The notes under the pieces were generated by a model. It saw only the letters and a program-made list of their open reading frames with translations, was not told the origin of the DNA and searched no databases. The translations under genes and the position numbers were made by a program. Below are positions 1-12,778 of a stretch of DNA of 64,000 nt, piece after piece (position 1 is the first letter of the stretch; each line of letters begins with the position of its first letter). The stretch covers positions 310,001 to 374,000 of the forward strand of contig JAOSJU010000001.1 of assembly GCA_027493945.1 (NCBI GenBank), given 5' to 3'. The stretch comes from Burkholderiaceae bacterium (lineage in GTDB: Bacteria > Pseudomonadota > Gammaproteobacteria > Burkholderiales > Burkholderiaceae_E).

Positions 1-2226
1 CGCCGGCCGGTGCGCTCGCCGCGCAACTCGTGCGCGCTCTCGTTGTACTGGAAGTACTCGCCGCCCAGCTCGGACACGTGCACCAGCCCCTCGACGTAGA
101 GGTCGTTGAGCGTGACGAACACGCCGAACGGCGCCACGCCGGTGACGCGTCCGGCGAACTGCTCGCCGACGCGCTCGCGCACGTACATGCACTTGAGCCA
201 CGCTTCGACGTCGCGCGAGGCCTCGTCGGCGCGCCGCTCGTTGGCCGAGCAGATCCCGCCGAGCGCCTGCCAGTTCTCGTGCTCGAGCTGGCGCGCCTGC
301 GCCTGCGCGGCCGCCACATCCTCCCCGGCCGGCCGTTCGCGCTCGCCGGCCTCGACGACCGGCGCCGGGCGGTAGCGGCCGCCGCCGAGCAGCGCCTTGA
401 TCACGCGGTGCGTGAGCAGGTCCGGATAGCGGCGGATCGGCGAGGTGAAGTGCGTATAGGCGTCGTAGGCCAGCCCGAAGTGCCCGATGTTGTCGGGCGA
501 GTAGACCGCCTGCTGCATCGAGCGCAGCAGCATCGTCTGCAGCAGCGCCGAGTCGGGGCGCGCGCGCACCTGCGCGGCCAGCTCGGCATAGTCGCGCGGC
601 GTGGGCTCGTCGCCGCCGCCCAGCGCCAGGCCCACGCTGCGCAGGAACTCGCGCAGCAGCTGCAGCCGCTCCGGCGTGGGCCCCTCATGCACGCGAAACA
701 GCCCCGGATGCTTGCTGCGACGCATGAAGTCGGCGGTGCAGACGTTGGCCGCCAGCATGCACTCCTCGATCAGCCGGTGCGCGTCGTTGCGCTGGCTGGG
801 AACGATGCGCTCGATGCGCCCGGCCGGGTCGCAGACGATCTTCGTCTCCACCGTCTCGAAGTCGATCGCGCCGCGGCCCTGGCGCGCCGCGGCGAGCGCC
901 CGGTACAGCTCGTGCAGGTTGCGCAGCATCGGCAACAGTGCGGCGCGCGCCGGCGGCGGCGCGAGGGCCGCGCCGCCCGAGAGCAGGCCCCAGACCTCGT
1001 CGTAGGTCAGGCGCGCCGCCGAGTGCATCACCGCCTCGTAGAACTGGTAGGCGCGGATCTGGCCGCGCGCGCCGATCACCATGTCGCAGACCAGCACCAG
1101 CCGGTCGACCTGCGGATTGAGCGAGCACAGCCCGTTGGACAGCTTCTCGGGCAGCATCGGAATCACGCGGCGCGGGAAGTAGACCGAGGTGCTGCGCTCG
1201 AGCGCATCCTGGTCGAGCGGATCGCCCGGCTTCACGTAGTGGGCGACGTCGGCGATCGCGACGATCAGCCGGAAGCCGCCCGCGCGCCGCGCGCGCCCCG
1301 CGGCTGCGCCCGCCTGCGCCGCGGCCTCGTCGGGCTGCGACCCCGCCACACCGACCGATTCGCCGCGCGCCGGAACCGTCTCGATCGGCTCGCAATAGAC
1401 CGCGTCGTCGAAGTCGCGCGCGTCTTCGCCGTCGATCGTCACCAGCGGCACGTCGCGCAGGTCGACGCGGCCCTTCAGGTCGGCCGGACGCACCGTGCCC
1501 GGCAGCTTCGCCGCCTGCGCGGCCGCCGCTTCGCCGAACTCGTGCGGCACGTCGAACTTGCGCACCGCGATCTCGATCTCCATGCCCGGGTCGCCGATCT
1601 CGCCGAGCACCTCGACCACCCCTGCCGATCGGCGGCGCCTGTCCCGACGGCGGATCGACGATCTCGGCCGTGACCACCTGTCCGTGCTGCGCGTGACGCG
1701 TGTCGCCCGGCGGGATCAGGATGTCGTGCTTGATGCGCTGGTCTTCGGGTACGACGATGTGCACGCCGCGCTCGTTCAGGAAGCGCCCGACCAGGCGCCG
1801 GTGCGCGCGCTCGGTCACCTCGACGATGCGGCCCTCGGGCCTGCCGCGCGAGTCGTAGCCGGTGCGCTTGACCAGCACGCGGTCGCCGTGCATCGCCTTC
1901 TGCATCTCGCGCGGCGACAGGAACATGTCGGGGCCGCCCGCGTCGGGAATCAGGAAGCCGAAACCGTCGCGATGGCCCTGCACGCGTCCGGCCACGAGAT
2001 CGAGCTTGCTCGCCAGCAGCAGCACGCCCTTGCGGTTGGGCAGCAGCTGGCCGTCGCGCTCCATCGCGTGCAGGCGCCGGTTCAGGTTGTCGAAATGCGC
2101 CGACGGTACTTCGAGGCGCTCGGCCAGTTCGGCCGGCGTCATCGGCACGTCGGCAGCGCGCAGGCATTCGAGGATCGCTTCGCGCGTCGGGGCGAACCAG
2201 GTCGTCGAGGTTTGGCGTCGGCTCAC
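1..2226 (-). CDS. rnr: Ribonuclease R, 3' end cut by window edge, frame-disrupted
   Basis: RNase R is a processive 3'-5' exoribonuclease that degrades structured RNA in the cytoplasm. The N-terminal part encodes the winged-helix and cold-shock-like region (PTREAILECL, LLPNRKGVLLLASKLD). After a frame change the RNB catalytic motif DGEDARDFDDAV lies near 1390-1440 and an S1 domain (GRVTGVAPFGVFVTL) near 100-150. The frame breaks at the CCCC run 1619-1622: removing one base joins PPSGQAPPIGR to VVEVLGEIGDPGMEIEI. No stop codon is in the window. The start is uncertain: GTG at 2226 follows a weak GAGTG, and an in-frame TTG lies at 2247. It follows purA, the phosphoribosyltransferase and tRNA-Leu as in other Burkholderiales. 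The frameshift is probably a sequencing error. Confidence 0.9.
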
Positions 2227-2240
2227 GGGCTCACTCGAAT

Positions 2241-2268
2241 TTGACAAATGGCGCCGGTCGATTAAACT
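2241..2268 (+). promoter_or_regulatory. Sigma-70 promoter for tRNA-Leu
   Basis: A perfect -35 TTGACA (2241-2246) is followed after 16 bases by TAAACT (2263-2268). Transcription would start near 2275, about 60 bases before the tRNA. The box overlaps the 5' end of the divergent rnr gene, so the two transcripts may interfere. Confidence 0.6.
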
Positions 2269-2334
2269 GCCGGGCTCTACTCGCGGCCGGCATTCGCCAG
2301 TCGCCGCCAGCCGGAATCGCCCGGCAGGCCCATC

Positions 2335-2421
2335 GCCCAGATGGCGGAATTGGTAGACGCACCAGGTTCAGGTCCTGGCGGTGGCAACACTGTGGAGGTT
2401 CGAGTCCTCTTCTGGGCACCA
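2335..2421 (+). tRNA. tRNA-Leu (anticodon CAG)
   Basis: An 87-base cloverleaf with a long variable arm. The acceptor stem GCCCAGA pairs with TCTGGGC. The anticodon stem CCAGG/CCTGG encloses loop TTCAGGT, giving anticodon CAG, which reads CTG, expected to be the main leucine codon at this GC content. The 3' CCA is encoded. It lies on the plus strand between the minus-strand rnr and phosphoribosyltransferase genes. Confidence 0.97.
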
Positions 2422-2428
2422 TCCCTGC

Positions 2429-2935
2429 TCAACCCCAGCGCGCCTTCAGGTCGCCCGGGCGCATGTGATCGTATTCCTCGAAGGGCTGATGGATCCACGG
2501 GTTGGTCGGCAGGTGTTCGATGAAGTAGTCGGGCTGCACCACCGAAGCACCCTTGCGCCATAGTACCGCCGAGCGAATCTCGCGCGCCTGCGGGTGGCGC
2601 TCGCGAAGCTCCGGCAGCACCCGCAGCAGCGTCTCTCCGGTGTCGGCGAGGTCGTCGACCAGCAGCCAGCGCGGACCCGGCAGCGGCTGCGCCGAGCTGA
2701 GCTGCTCGCCGATCAGCAGCCCGCCCTGCGTCATGCCGGCGTCGTCGCGGTACGAACTGGTGAACAGCACGCCCAGCGGCTTGTCGAAGAGCCGCGAGAA
2801 CACGTCGCCGACGCGCAGCCCGCCGCGCGCCAGGCAGACGACCGCATCGAAGCTCCAGGCCGACTTCCAGACCTCGAGCGCGAGTTTCTCGACGAGCCGG
2901 TTGTACTCGTCCCACGAGACGTAGAGGTCCTTCAT
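2429..2935 (-). CDS. Phosphoribosyltransferase (hypoxanthine/xanthine type)
   Basis: A 168-residue type I phosphoribosyltransferase. The PRPP-binding loop VDDLADTGETL is at residues 93-103 and the flexible-loop region follows SSYRDD. These enzymes transfer phosphoribose from PRPP to a purine base. The gene ends 7 bases from purA, so a purine-salvage role in the same transcript fits. The family includes Gpt-like xanthine/guanine enzymes; the exact base used cannot be read from the sequence. Confidence 0.85.
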   Translation of the reverse strand: MKDLYVSWDEYNRLVEKLALEVWKSAWSFDAVVCLARGGLRVGDVFSRLFDKPLGVLFTSSYRDDAGMTQGGLLIGEQLSSAQPLPGPRWLLVDDLADTGETLLRVLPELRERHPQAREIRSAVLWRKGASVVQPDYFIEHLPTNPWIHQPFEEYDHMRPGDLKARWG

Positions 2936-2941
2936 CGCTTC

Positions 2942-5523
<2,582 letters not shown>

Positions 5524-5639
5524 GGGCACTCTCTCGGGCTCGTTCGGCAGCCGGCGCCCCCCGGCCAGGAGCGCGGGCGCAATCGGCAAAACTCGTTATT
5601 GTAGGGCCTGCCGCCGCCGGTGGCGACCGCGGTCCGGGT

Positions 5640-5825
5640 TCAGGAAAGCAGCAGCAGCAGCGCGCCCGCCACCGCCGCGCCGGCTCCGACGAAGCGGATC
5701 TGCCCGTCGCGCATGCGCGCGACCTGCAGGAACATGTCGCGCCAGCGCGCGGGCGCGAGCAGCGGCATCAGCCCTTCGAGCACCAGCACCAGGCCGATCG
5801 CGCGCAGCCAGTCGTGCAGCGTCAC
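5640..5825 (-). CDS. DUF2065 family small membrane protein
   Basis: About 61 residues with two hydrophobic segments (LRAIGLVLVLEGLMPLLAP and FVGAGAAVAGALLLLLS), matching the YjeT-like DUF2065 family. Function is unknown. The gene is usually found just after hflC, as here. The GTG at 5825 is chosen because it lies 6 bases after the hflC stop; no ATG is available. It lies between hflC and hisZ on the same strand and is probably cotranscribed. Confidence 0.85.
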   Translation of the reverse strand: MTLHDWLRAIGLVLVLEGLMPLLAPARWRDMFLQVARMRDGQIRFVGAGAAVAGALLLLLS

Positions 5826-5830
5826 GTCGG

Positions 5831-6709
5831 TCAGCGCGAGCGCTCGCCCGGCGCCTTGAAGAAGCGGAAGAACTCCGACGAGGGGTCGACCACCATCAGG
5901 TCGGTGCGGCTGTGAAACGACGCGCGATACGCCTCGAGGCTGCGATAGAAGCTCGCGAATTCGGGGTTCTGGCCGAAGGCCGCGGCGAACAGGCCCGCGG
6001 ATTTCGCGTCGCCCTCGCCCTTGATGCGCTGCGCGTCGCGGTAGGCCTCGGCGAGGATCACTTCGCGCTGCCGGTCGGCGTCGGCACGGATCTTCTCCGA
6101 CTCCGCCGAGCCGGTGGCGCGCCGCTCGTTGGCCACCTGCTTGCGCTCGGACTCCATCCGCGCGAACACCCGCTCGGAGACCTCGGGGGCGAAGTCGACG
6201 CGCTTCAGGCGCACGTCGATGATCTCTGCGCCGATCTGGCGCGAGTCTTCGTCGACCTTGGCGCGCACGTTCTCGACCACCTTGTCGCGCTCGCCCGAGA
6301 TCATGTCGGCGACGGTGCGCCGCGCGACCTCGTTGTTCAGCGCGTCGCGCAGGCTGCGGTTGATGCGGTCGACCGCGACCTGCTCGCTGCCCGAGACCGA
6401 GCGGATGAATGCCGGCGGATCGACGATGCGCCACTTCACGAAAGTGTCGATCATCACGTTGAGCTTCTCGGAGGTGATGAAGCGGTCGCTCTCGGCGGTG
6501 TCGATCGTGAGGATGCGCTTGTCGTAGTAGACGACGTTCTGGAACGGCGGCGGCAGCTTGAAGTACAGGCCGGGCTTGTCGAGCACCTGGCGGATCTCGC
6601 CGAGCGCGTAGACGACGGCGAACTGGCGCTGGTCGACGACGAACACCGTCGACATCAGCGCCACCAACGCGACCACCGCGGCGATCAGCAGGGGGACGAT
6701 CTTGTTCAT
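5831..6709 (-). CDS. hflC: HflC, FtsH-modulating SPFH protein
   Basis: A 292-residue inner-membrane protein with one N-terminal membrane segment (IVPLLIAAVVALVALMSTVF) followed by a band-7/SPFH domain (KPGLYFKLPPPFQNVVYYDK) and a coiled coil rich in Glu, Arg and Ala. With HflK it forms the large periplasmic-facing complex that surrounds and restrains the FtsH protease. It starts 22 bases after the hflK stop. Confidence 0.96.
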   Translation of the reverse strand: MNKIVPLLIAAVVALVALMSTVFVVDQRQFAVVYALGEIRQVLDKPGLYFKLPPPFQNVVYYDKRILTIDTAESDRFITSEKLNVMIDTFVKWRIVDPPAFIRSVSGSEQVAVDRINRSLRDALNNEVARRTVADMISGERDKVVENVRAKVDEDSRQIGAEIIDVRLKRVDFAPEVSERVFARMESERKQVANERRATGSAESEKIRADADRQREVILAEAYRDAQRIKGEGDAKSAGLFAAAFGQNPEFASFYRSLEAYRASFHSRTDLMVVDPSSEFFRFFKAPGERSR

Positions 6710-6731
6710 GGTGCGGTTCCCGTCGGTCGCG

Positions 6732-7995
6732 TCAGCGGCTGTCGCGATCGCGACTGCGCAGGCCGCTGGCGCGGCTGCCGGCCGGCGGCTCGGTCGCCGG
6801 GGGCGCGGCAGGGCTCGGCGCCGGCTGCGCGGCGCGCGAGGCGTCGGCGCCCGACTGCTGCATCAGCCGGTCGAGCGGCAGGTACAGCAGGTTGCTGCCG
6901 GCGCGCGAGTCGACGTAGACCTTGCTGGTGTTGGTGAAGACCTCCTGCATGACTTCGATGTACATGCGATCGCGCGTGACCTGCGGCGCCTTCGCGTACT
7001 CGGCCAGCACCTGGCGGAAACGGCTGGTGTCGCCCTCGGCGGAGGCGATCACGCGCTGGCGGTAACCTTCGGCCTCCTGCATCAGCCGCGCGGCCGTGCC
7101 GCGCGCCTTCGGGATGACGTCGTTGGCGTAGGCGCGCCCTTCGTTGATCAGGCGCTCGCGGTCCTGCGCGGCCTTGTTGGCGTCCTCGAACGCCGCCTGC
7201 ACCTGCTCGGGCGGCTGCACCTGCTGGATCGTGACGTCGACGATCGAGATGCCCGCCTTGTAGCGATCGACCAGCGCCTGGATCATCTTGCGCGCGCCCT
7301 GCGCGACCTGTTCCTTCCTCCTCGTAGAGCACCTGGTCGACGCCGGTGCGCCCGACCACCTCGCGCATCGCGGTCTCGGCGGTCTGGCGCACGATCTCTT
7401 CCGGCACCGGGCCGAAATCGTTGTTGAACAGGTAGTCCCTGGCGTCGCCGATCCGGTACTGCACCGTGAACTGCATGTCGACGATGCTCTGGTCCTGCGT
7501 GAGCATCAGCGACTCGCGCAGCGTCTTGTTGCGCACGCCGTTGCGGTAGCCGACCTCGACCGTGCGCAGCTGCTGCACGTTGACGATCTCGTTGGTCTCG
7601 ATCGGGTACGGCAGGCGCCAGGTGAACCCCGCCCGGTCGACCATGTTCTTGTATTCGCCGAAGCGCAGCACGATCGACGCCTGCCCTTCCTGCACGATGT
7701 AGAAGCCGCTGGCCAGCCACAGCAGCAGAGCCACCAGTGCGAGCAGGCCGATTCCGGCGCCCGCTCCCTTCAGCGACGGCCCCTCGCGGTCGCCGCCGCC
7801 CCCGCCCGGCGGCCGCCCGCCGCCGCGCCCGAACAGGCCGCCCAGGCGCCGGTTGAAGTCGCGCCAGAGCTCGTCGAGGTCGGGCGGACCGTCGCCGCCG
7901 GGTCGCTGCGGCGGGCGTTGGTCGCCGCCACTGCCGCCACCGCGCCCCCAGCCTGGATCATTGAGTGAAAAAATCGAGCGGACTGACTTCCACAT
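6732..7995 (-). CDS. hflK: HflK, FtsH-modulating SPFH protein, frame-disrupted
   Basis: The partner of HflC. A glycine- and proline-rich N-terminus (RGGGRPPGGGGGDREG) precedes one membrane segment (IGLLALVALLLWLASGFYIV) and the SPFH domain. The frame breaks at about 7311-7325: removing one base joins DQVLYE to a continuation reading RKEQVAQGARKMIQALVDRY, and the downstream frame then runs to 6732. The ATG at 7995 (MWKSVRSIFSLNDPGWG) is the best start; no strong ribosome-binding site is seen. Probably a sequencing error in an intact gene, since hflC and hflX on both sides are conserved. Confidence 0.92.
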
Positions 7996-8026
7996 GGTCG
8001 GAGAAACGGACAAGGAGACGACGGAT

Positions 8027-9214
8027 TCAGGCAGCCCGATGCTCGGGGCGTTCGAAGGATTCGGCGGTATCGGCGTCGGCATCTTGCGCGCCGGCGGCCA
8101 TCCCGTGCCGTCGGGCGTCGCGCCAGAGGCTCACCTGCTGGTCGATCGCCTCGCGCAGCAGGTCGAGCCCCGTGCCGGCGGCCGCGCTCGTCCAGACCCG
8201 GTCGATCCTACCATAGCGGTCGAGCGCGACTTCCGGCGCCCGTCCGATGCGGTCGATCTTGTTGTAGACGAGGATGCGCGGCACCTGCGCTGCGCCGATC
8301 TCGTCGAGCACGCGATCGACCTGCGCGATCTGCTCGTCGCGGTCGGGCGCCGACGCGTCGACCACGTGCAGCAGCAGGTCGGCCTGCGCGGTTTCTTCCA
8401 GCGTTGCGGTGAAGGCCTCGACCAGCTGGTGCGGCAATTCGCGCACGAAGCCCACCGTGTCCGACACCACCGCCTCGACGCCCGAGGGCAGGCGCAGCCG
8501 CCGGGTCAGCGTGTCGAGCGTGGCGAACAGCTGGTCGGCCGCGTAGGTGCCGGCGCCGGTGAGCGCGTTGAACAGCGTGGACTTGCCCGCGTTGGTATAG
8601 CCGACGATCGACACGGCGAAGGCCGGACGGCGGTCGCGCGCGCGCCTGCGCGTGCGACGCTGCTTGCGCAACTGTTCGAGCTGCGCGCGCAGGCGCTTCA
8701 CGCGCACCGACAGCATCCGGCGGTCGAGCTCGAGCTGGGTCTCGCCCGGGCCGCCGCGCACGCCGATGCCGCCGCGCTGCCGCTCCAGGTGGCTCCAGCC
8801 GCGCACCAGCCGCGCCGACAGATGCTCGAGCCTGGCCAGCTCGACCTGCAGCTTGCCTTCGTGGCTGCGCGCCCGGCGCGCGAAGATGTCGAGAATCAGC
8901 TCGGTGCGATCCATCACCGGCAGGTTCCAGAGCTGGCTCAGGTTGCGCTGCTGGATCGGCGACAGCTCGTGATCGAACAGCACCAGCGCGGCCTCGGCTT
9001 CGGCCAGCCGGGCGCCGATCTCTTCGGCCTTGCCCGAGCCGATGAACAGGGCTGCATCGGGGCGCGAGCGGCGCACGGTGATCCGGTGGGCAGGCGCGAG
9101 GCCGGCGGACGCAGCGAGCGCCGCGAGTTCGTCGAGCGAGTCGTCGGCACGGGAGGCGCCGCCGAAGGCGACGCCGACGAGGATGCAGCGAAGGGGCGTG
9201 TCGGGCGGGCTCAG
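8027..9214 (-). CDS. hflX: GTPase HflX
   Basis: A ribosome-binding GTPase that splits stalled or heat-damaged ribosomes. An N-terminal HflX domain with a glycine-rich loop ([18 protein letters not shown]) is followed by the G domain: G1 [10 protein letters not shown]3 DTVGF, G4 NKID. The conserved N-terminus [11 protein letters not shown] has no ATG, GTG or TTG before it in frame as far back as 9388, deep inside hfq. The only candidate is CTG at 9214, whose last two bases form part of the hfq TGA (a CTGA overlap), with GAAGG about 10 bases upstream. The start is therefore uncertain. Confidence 0.93.
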   Translation of the reverse strand: MSPPDTPLRCILVGVAFGGASRADDSLDELAALAASAGLAPAHRITVRRSRPDAALFIGSGKAEEIGARLAEAEAALVLFDHELSPIQQRNLSQLWNLPVMDRTELILDIFARRARSHEGKLQVELARLEHLSARLVRGWSHLERQRGGIGVRGGPGETQLELDRRMLSVRVKRLRAQLEQLRKQRRTRRRARDRRPAFAVSIVGYTNAGKSTLFNALTGAGTYAADQLFATLDTLTRRLRLPSGVEAVVSDTVGFVRELPHQLVEAFTATLEETAQADLLLHVVDASAPDRDEQIAQVDRVLDEIGAAQVPRILVYNKIDRIGRAPEVALDRYGRIDRVWTSAAAGTGLDLLREAIDQQVSLWRDARRHGMAAGAQDADADTAESFERPEHRAA

Positions 9215-9446
9215 GTTTCTGGACCTTCGTGTTGGAAATTGACCGCGCGACCCGGCACGACCGTGGAGATCGCATGCTTGTAGACCATCTGCGTCACGGT
9301 GTTGCGCAACAGCACGACGTACTGGTCGAACGATTCGATCTGGCCTTGCAGCTTGATGCCGTTGACCGGTAGATCGACACCGGGACATGCTCCTTGCGGA
9401 GCAGGTTCAGGAACGGGTCTTGTAGCAGCTGCCCTTTGTTGCTCAT
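9211..9446 (-). CDS. hfq: RNA chaperone Hfq, frame-disrupted
   Basis: Hfq forms a hexameric ring that pairs small RNAs with mRNAs. Starting at ATG 9446 (with GGAG upstream) the frame reads [20 protein letters not shown] then VPVSIY; the other frame continues [20 protein letters not shown] and [20 protein letters not shown]. Restoring one base in the CCGG at 9366-9369 gives the conserved IYLVNG and a normal 78-residue protein. Because Hfq is so conserved, the deletion is probably a sequencing artefact. It lies between der and hflX as in relatives. Confidence 0.95.
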
Positions 9447-9567
9447 GGCGACTCCGGTTGTTGTGATTCGGCCGGCCGTGGGTCTTCGCCCACCGGAGAC
9501 TTCGGACTCTAGCGCAAATTGGGGCTGACCGTCGCCGTTTCAAGGCGGCGCCGCATCGCGGGGCCGC

Positions 9568-10947
9568 TCAGTCGCGCGGCGCGTAAGGATTCGCCGCCGA
9601 ACGGAACTCGATGCGCAGAGGCGTTCCCGACAGGCCGAAACGCTCGCGAAACCAGCCCTCGAGATAGCGCCGGTAGGCGTCGGGCACGTTCTCGAGCGAG
9701 CTGCCGTGGATCACCACGATCGGCGGATTCTGGCCGCCCTGGTGCGCATAGCGCAGCTTCGGGCGCACCAGTCCGCGCCGCGGCGGCGGCTGCCGCTCGA
9801 CCGCCTCGCGCAGTGCACGCGTGAGCCGGGGCGTGGAGAGCTTGCTGATCGCCGCGGCGTAGGCCTCGTCGACCGAGCGCATCAGCGCGGCCACGCCGAA
9901 GCCTTCGCGCGCCGAAATGAAATGCAGCTTCGCGAAGCGCAGGAAGTACAGCTTGCGGTCGAGCTCGGTCTTGATGCGCTCGCGCGCCTCGGCGTCGGCG
10001 ACGTCCCACTTGTTGACCGCCACCACCAGCGCCCTGCCCGCCTCGAGGATGTAGCCGGCGATCGATGCGTCCTGGTCGCTCACCTGCTCGGAAGCGTCGA
10101 GCAGCAGCACGCAGACATGGCAGTCCTCGATCGCCTGCAGCGTCTTGACGACCGAGAACTTCTCGACCGTCTCGATGACCTTGCCGCGCCGGCGCAGCCC
10201 GGCGGTATCGACCAGCGTATACGGACGGCCGGCGCGATCGAAGTCGATCGCCACCGCATCGCGGGTGGTGCCGGGCTGGTCGAAGGCGATCAGCCGCTCC
10301 TCGCCCAGCAAGGTGTTGATCAGCGTCGACTTGCCGACGTTCGGACGGCCGACGACCGCGACCTTCACGCGCCCGGGCTCGGCCGGGGCAGGCGCGCCGG
10401 CCTCCGCGGCCTCGTGCGGCGCCGCAACCTCGTCGGCACGCGCGACCTCGGTCAACGGCGCAAGCGCGATCTCGACCAGTTCGCGCACGCCGTCGCCATG
10501 CGCGGACGAAATCGCCTGCGGCTCGCCCAGCCCCAGCGCGTGGAACTCGGCGGCCACCTGCTCGCGCGGCATGCCCTCGGTCTTGTTCACCGCGAGCACC
10601 ACGCGGCGCGCGGTGCGGCGCAATTCGGCGGCGATTTCCTGGTCGCGCGGCGACATGCCCTCGCGGCCATCGACCAGCAGCACGACCACGTCGGCCTCGA
10701 CCACCGCCTGCCGCGTCTGCCGGGCCATCTCGGCGGCGACGCCGGATTTCGCCACCGGTTCGAAGCCGCCGCTGTCGATCACGATGTACGGCGCTTCTCC
10801 GAGCCGCCCGCGTCCGTACTGCCGGTCGCGCGTGAGCCCCGGCACGTCGGCCACCAGCGCCGCGCGGCTGCGCGTGAGCCGGTTGAACAGCGTCGACTTG
10901 CCGACGTTGGGCCGGCCGACCAGCGCCAGCACCGGCAAGCGCGCCAT
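9568..10947 (-). CDS. der: Ribosome assembly GTPase Der (EngA)
   Basis: A 459-residue GTPase with two G domains in tandem, the family hallmark. The first has [15 protein letters not shown] at about residue 11. The second has [15 protein letters not shown] near 200, with [10 protein letters not shown] and NKWD. A KH-like C-terminal domain follows ([14 protein letters not shown]). Der acts in maturation of the 50S subunit. An acidic/alanine linker separates the two domains. The gene starts 6 bases after the bamB stop. Confidence 0.98.
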   Translation of the reverse strand: MARLPVLALVGRPNVGKSTLFNRLTRSRAALVADVPGLTRDRQYGRGRLGEAPYIVIDSGGFEPVAKSGVAAEMARQTRQAVVEADVVVLLVDGREGMSPRDQEIAAELRRTARRVVLAVNKTEGMPREQVAAEFHALGLGEPQAISSAHGDGVRELVEIALAPLTEVARADEVAAPHEAAEAGAPAPAEPGRVKVAVVGRPNVGKSTLINTLLGEERLIAFDQPGTTRDAVAIDFDRAGRPYTLVDTAGLRRRGKVIETVEKFSVVKTLQAIEDCHVCVLLLDASEQVSDQDASIAGYILEAGRALVVAVNKWDVADAEARERIKTELDRKLYFLRFAKLHFISAREGFGVAALMRSVDEAYAAAISKLSTPRLTRALREAVERQPPPRRGLVRPKLRYAHQGGQNPPIVVIHGSSLENVPDAYRRYLEGWFRERFGLSGTPLRIEFRSAANPYAPRD

Positions 10948-10953
10948 CGCGGT

Positions 10954-12125
10954 CTATTCCACGCCGAGCGCGAAGAGCGCGCCAGCCCGGGTCTGCACGA
11001 TCGCCAGCCCGCCGGCTGCCACCGGCGCCGCGACGATCGCGCTGCCGTCGGTGCCGAGCCGGGCCGCGATGGCGCCGTCGTCGCGCGCCAGCGCATGCAC
11101 CAGCCCGGTGCTGTCGCCCACCAGCACGAAGCGCGGCATGAGCAACGGCGCCGACAGCCCCCGCTGGCGCAGCTTGTCCTGGCGCCAGACGCTGGCGCCG
11201 CTGCGCGAGAACGCCTGCACTTCGCCGCGTTCGTCGGGCACCACCAGCAGGCTGGCGTCCAGGTCCAGGCCCGAGGACGACGACAGGTCGCGCGCCCAGC
11301 GGGCGCGTCCCGAGGACGTCTCGAAGCAACCCACGCGCCCCTGGAAAGCCACCGCGCAGACCTCGCGCCCGCTGAGCAGCGGCGAGCCGACCACATCGGC
11401 GATGCGCTCGATTTCGTTGGAACCGCGCGGCAGCGCCACCGCCGCCTCCCAGCGCAGCGCGCCGGTTTCGAGCGACAACGACACCAGGCGGCCGCCGGGC
11501 AGGCCGACGTAGGCCGCAGTGGCGTCCATCGCGATCAGCGAGGTCTGCCTCAGCACCAGCGGTGGGCCCTGCCGCTGAAAGGTCCAGCGCCGCTTGCCGG
11601 TGTCGACGTCGAAGGCGGCGACCCGGTTGTCGCTGGTGCGCACCAGCACCAGTCCGAGCGCGACGCTGGGCACCGTGACCACTTCGGCGCCGCTCGGCAC
11701 GCTCCACTTGGGCGCACCGTCGCGATCGAGCGCGATCAGTGATCCGTCCTGGCCTGCGACCACCGTCGTCTCGCCATCGCTGCCCACGCCGCCGATCAGC
11801 GGCTGCCCAACGTTCGAGCGCCACTGCACCGGCCGCTGGCCGGATCGACGCGCACGACCGTGCCGTCGCGTGCAGCAGCGAAAAGGCTGTTGCCGACAGC
11901 CACCGGCTGGAACCCCACCCCGGCACCGGGAAGCGACAGGGACCAGGCCACCCGCGCGTTCGCCGGCGCGGTCACCGGCGGCAATTCGGGCAGCGTCGGC
12001 CTGGACGAAGACCACGGCCAGATGCCGCAGCCGCCGAGCCCCATCAGCGCGATCGACGCTGCGACCAGGCCGGCGCGGCGGCGCAATGCAACGCCGGGTC
12101 GCGAGAATCCCTCGCGCGCAGCCAT
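10954..12125 (-). CDS. bamB: Outer-membrane assembly lipoprotein BamB, frame-disrupted
   Basis: A lipoprotein of the BAM complex that inserts beta-barrel proteins. The N-terminus has a signal peptide with lipobox (SIALMGLGGC), and the rest reads as a PQQ-type beta-propeller (IGGVGSDGETTVVAGQDGS, VRTSDNRVAAFDVDTGKRRW). The frame breaks at the CCGG at 11829-11832: adding one base gives DPASGQVQW and a continuous protein of about 390 residues. The ATG at 12125 overlaps the yfgM stop by one base (TGATG), suggesting coupled translation. Confidence 0.93.
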
Positions 12126-12763
12126 CAGCCGGCCTCCTTGCCGAGTGCGTCGAGCTTGAGCTGCACCGGGCGCCGCATCGGGCTGTCGGGCCCCAGCGCT
12201 TCGAGCGCCTTGCGATAGGCGGCGCGCGCCTCGTCCGGCCTGCCTTGCGTGACCAGCAGGTCGCCGCGCCGATCGGCGTATTCGCCGGCGAACTTGCCGG
12301 GCGCATCCACCGCCAGCAGCTTGCCGGCCTCGTCGTAGGCTTTCTCGTCGATCAGCAGCGCCGCCAGGCGCAGCCGCGCGGCATGCCGGAATTCGTCGTC
12401 CTTCGCGTTGGAGACGGCCCATTCGAGTGTCAGCCGCGCCGCCTTAGGGTCGCCCGCGTCGACATAGGCCCGCGCCGCCACCAGCGCTGCCATCTCGCCG
12501 TATGCGGTGCCGCCGTACTGCTCGAACAGCGTGCCGGCCGTCGCCCGCAGCTTGCCGATGTCCCTGGCCGCGGCCGCTTCGCGCAGTTGCTCGTAGACGG
12601 CCGACGCCTGCGCGGCCTCGCGCGCCTGGTACCAGCCCCAGCCGCGCCAGCCTGCCACCGCCAGCGCCGCCACGGTGATCACCGTGAGGATGAAGTTGCC
12701 GTACTGCTTCCAGAACGCCTTGAGGTTCTCGAGCTGTTCCTGCTCTTCGAGGTTGTAGGCCAT
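12125..12763 (-). CDS. yfgM: YfgM family tetratricopeptide protein
   Basis: A 212-residue inner-membrane protein with a short cytoplasmic start, one membrane segment (FILTVITVAALAVAGWRGWG) and TPR-like helices facing the periplasm. In other bacteria YfgM associates with PpiD and the SecYEG translocon. The position between hisS and bamB is conserved. Length and topology fit the family. Confidence 0.9.
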   Translation of the reverse strand: MAYNLEEQEQLENLKAFWKQYGNFILTVITVAALAVAGWRGWGWYQAREAAQASAVYEQLREAAAARDIGKLRATAGTLFEQYGGTAYGEMAALVAARAYVDAGDPKAARLTLEWAVSNAKDDEFRHAARLRLAALLIDEKAYDEAGKLLAVDAPGKFAGEYADRRGDLLVTQGRPDEARAAYRKALEALGPDSPMRRPVQLKLDALGKEAG

Positions 12764-12778
12764 CGACCGCCCCTGTCG

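Noticed and set aside
9211..9446. Programmed frameshift in hfq and the other disrupted genes
   Set aside because: No slippery heptamer or downstream pseudoknot is seen, the affected genes are unrelated, and deletion sites share the CCWGG context, so sequencing error is the simpler reading.
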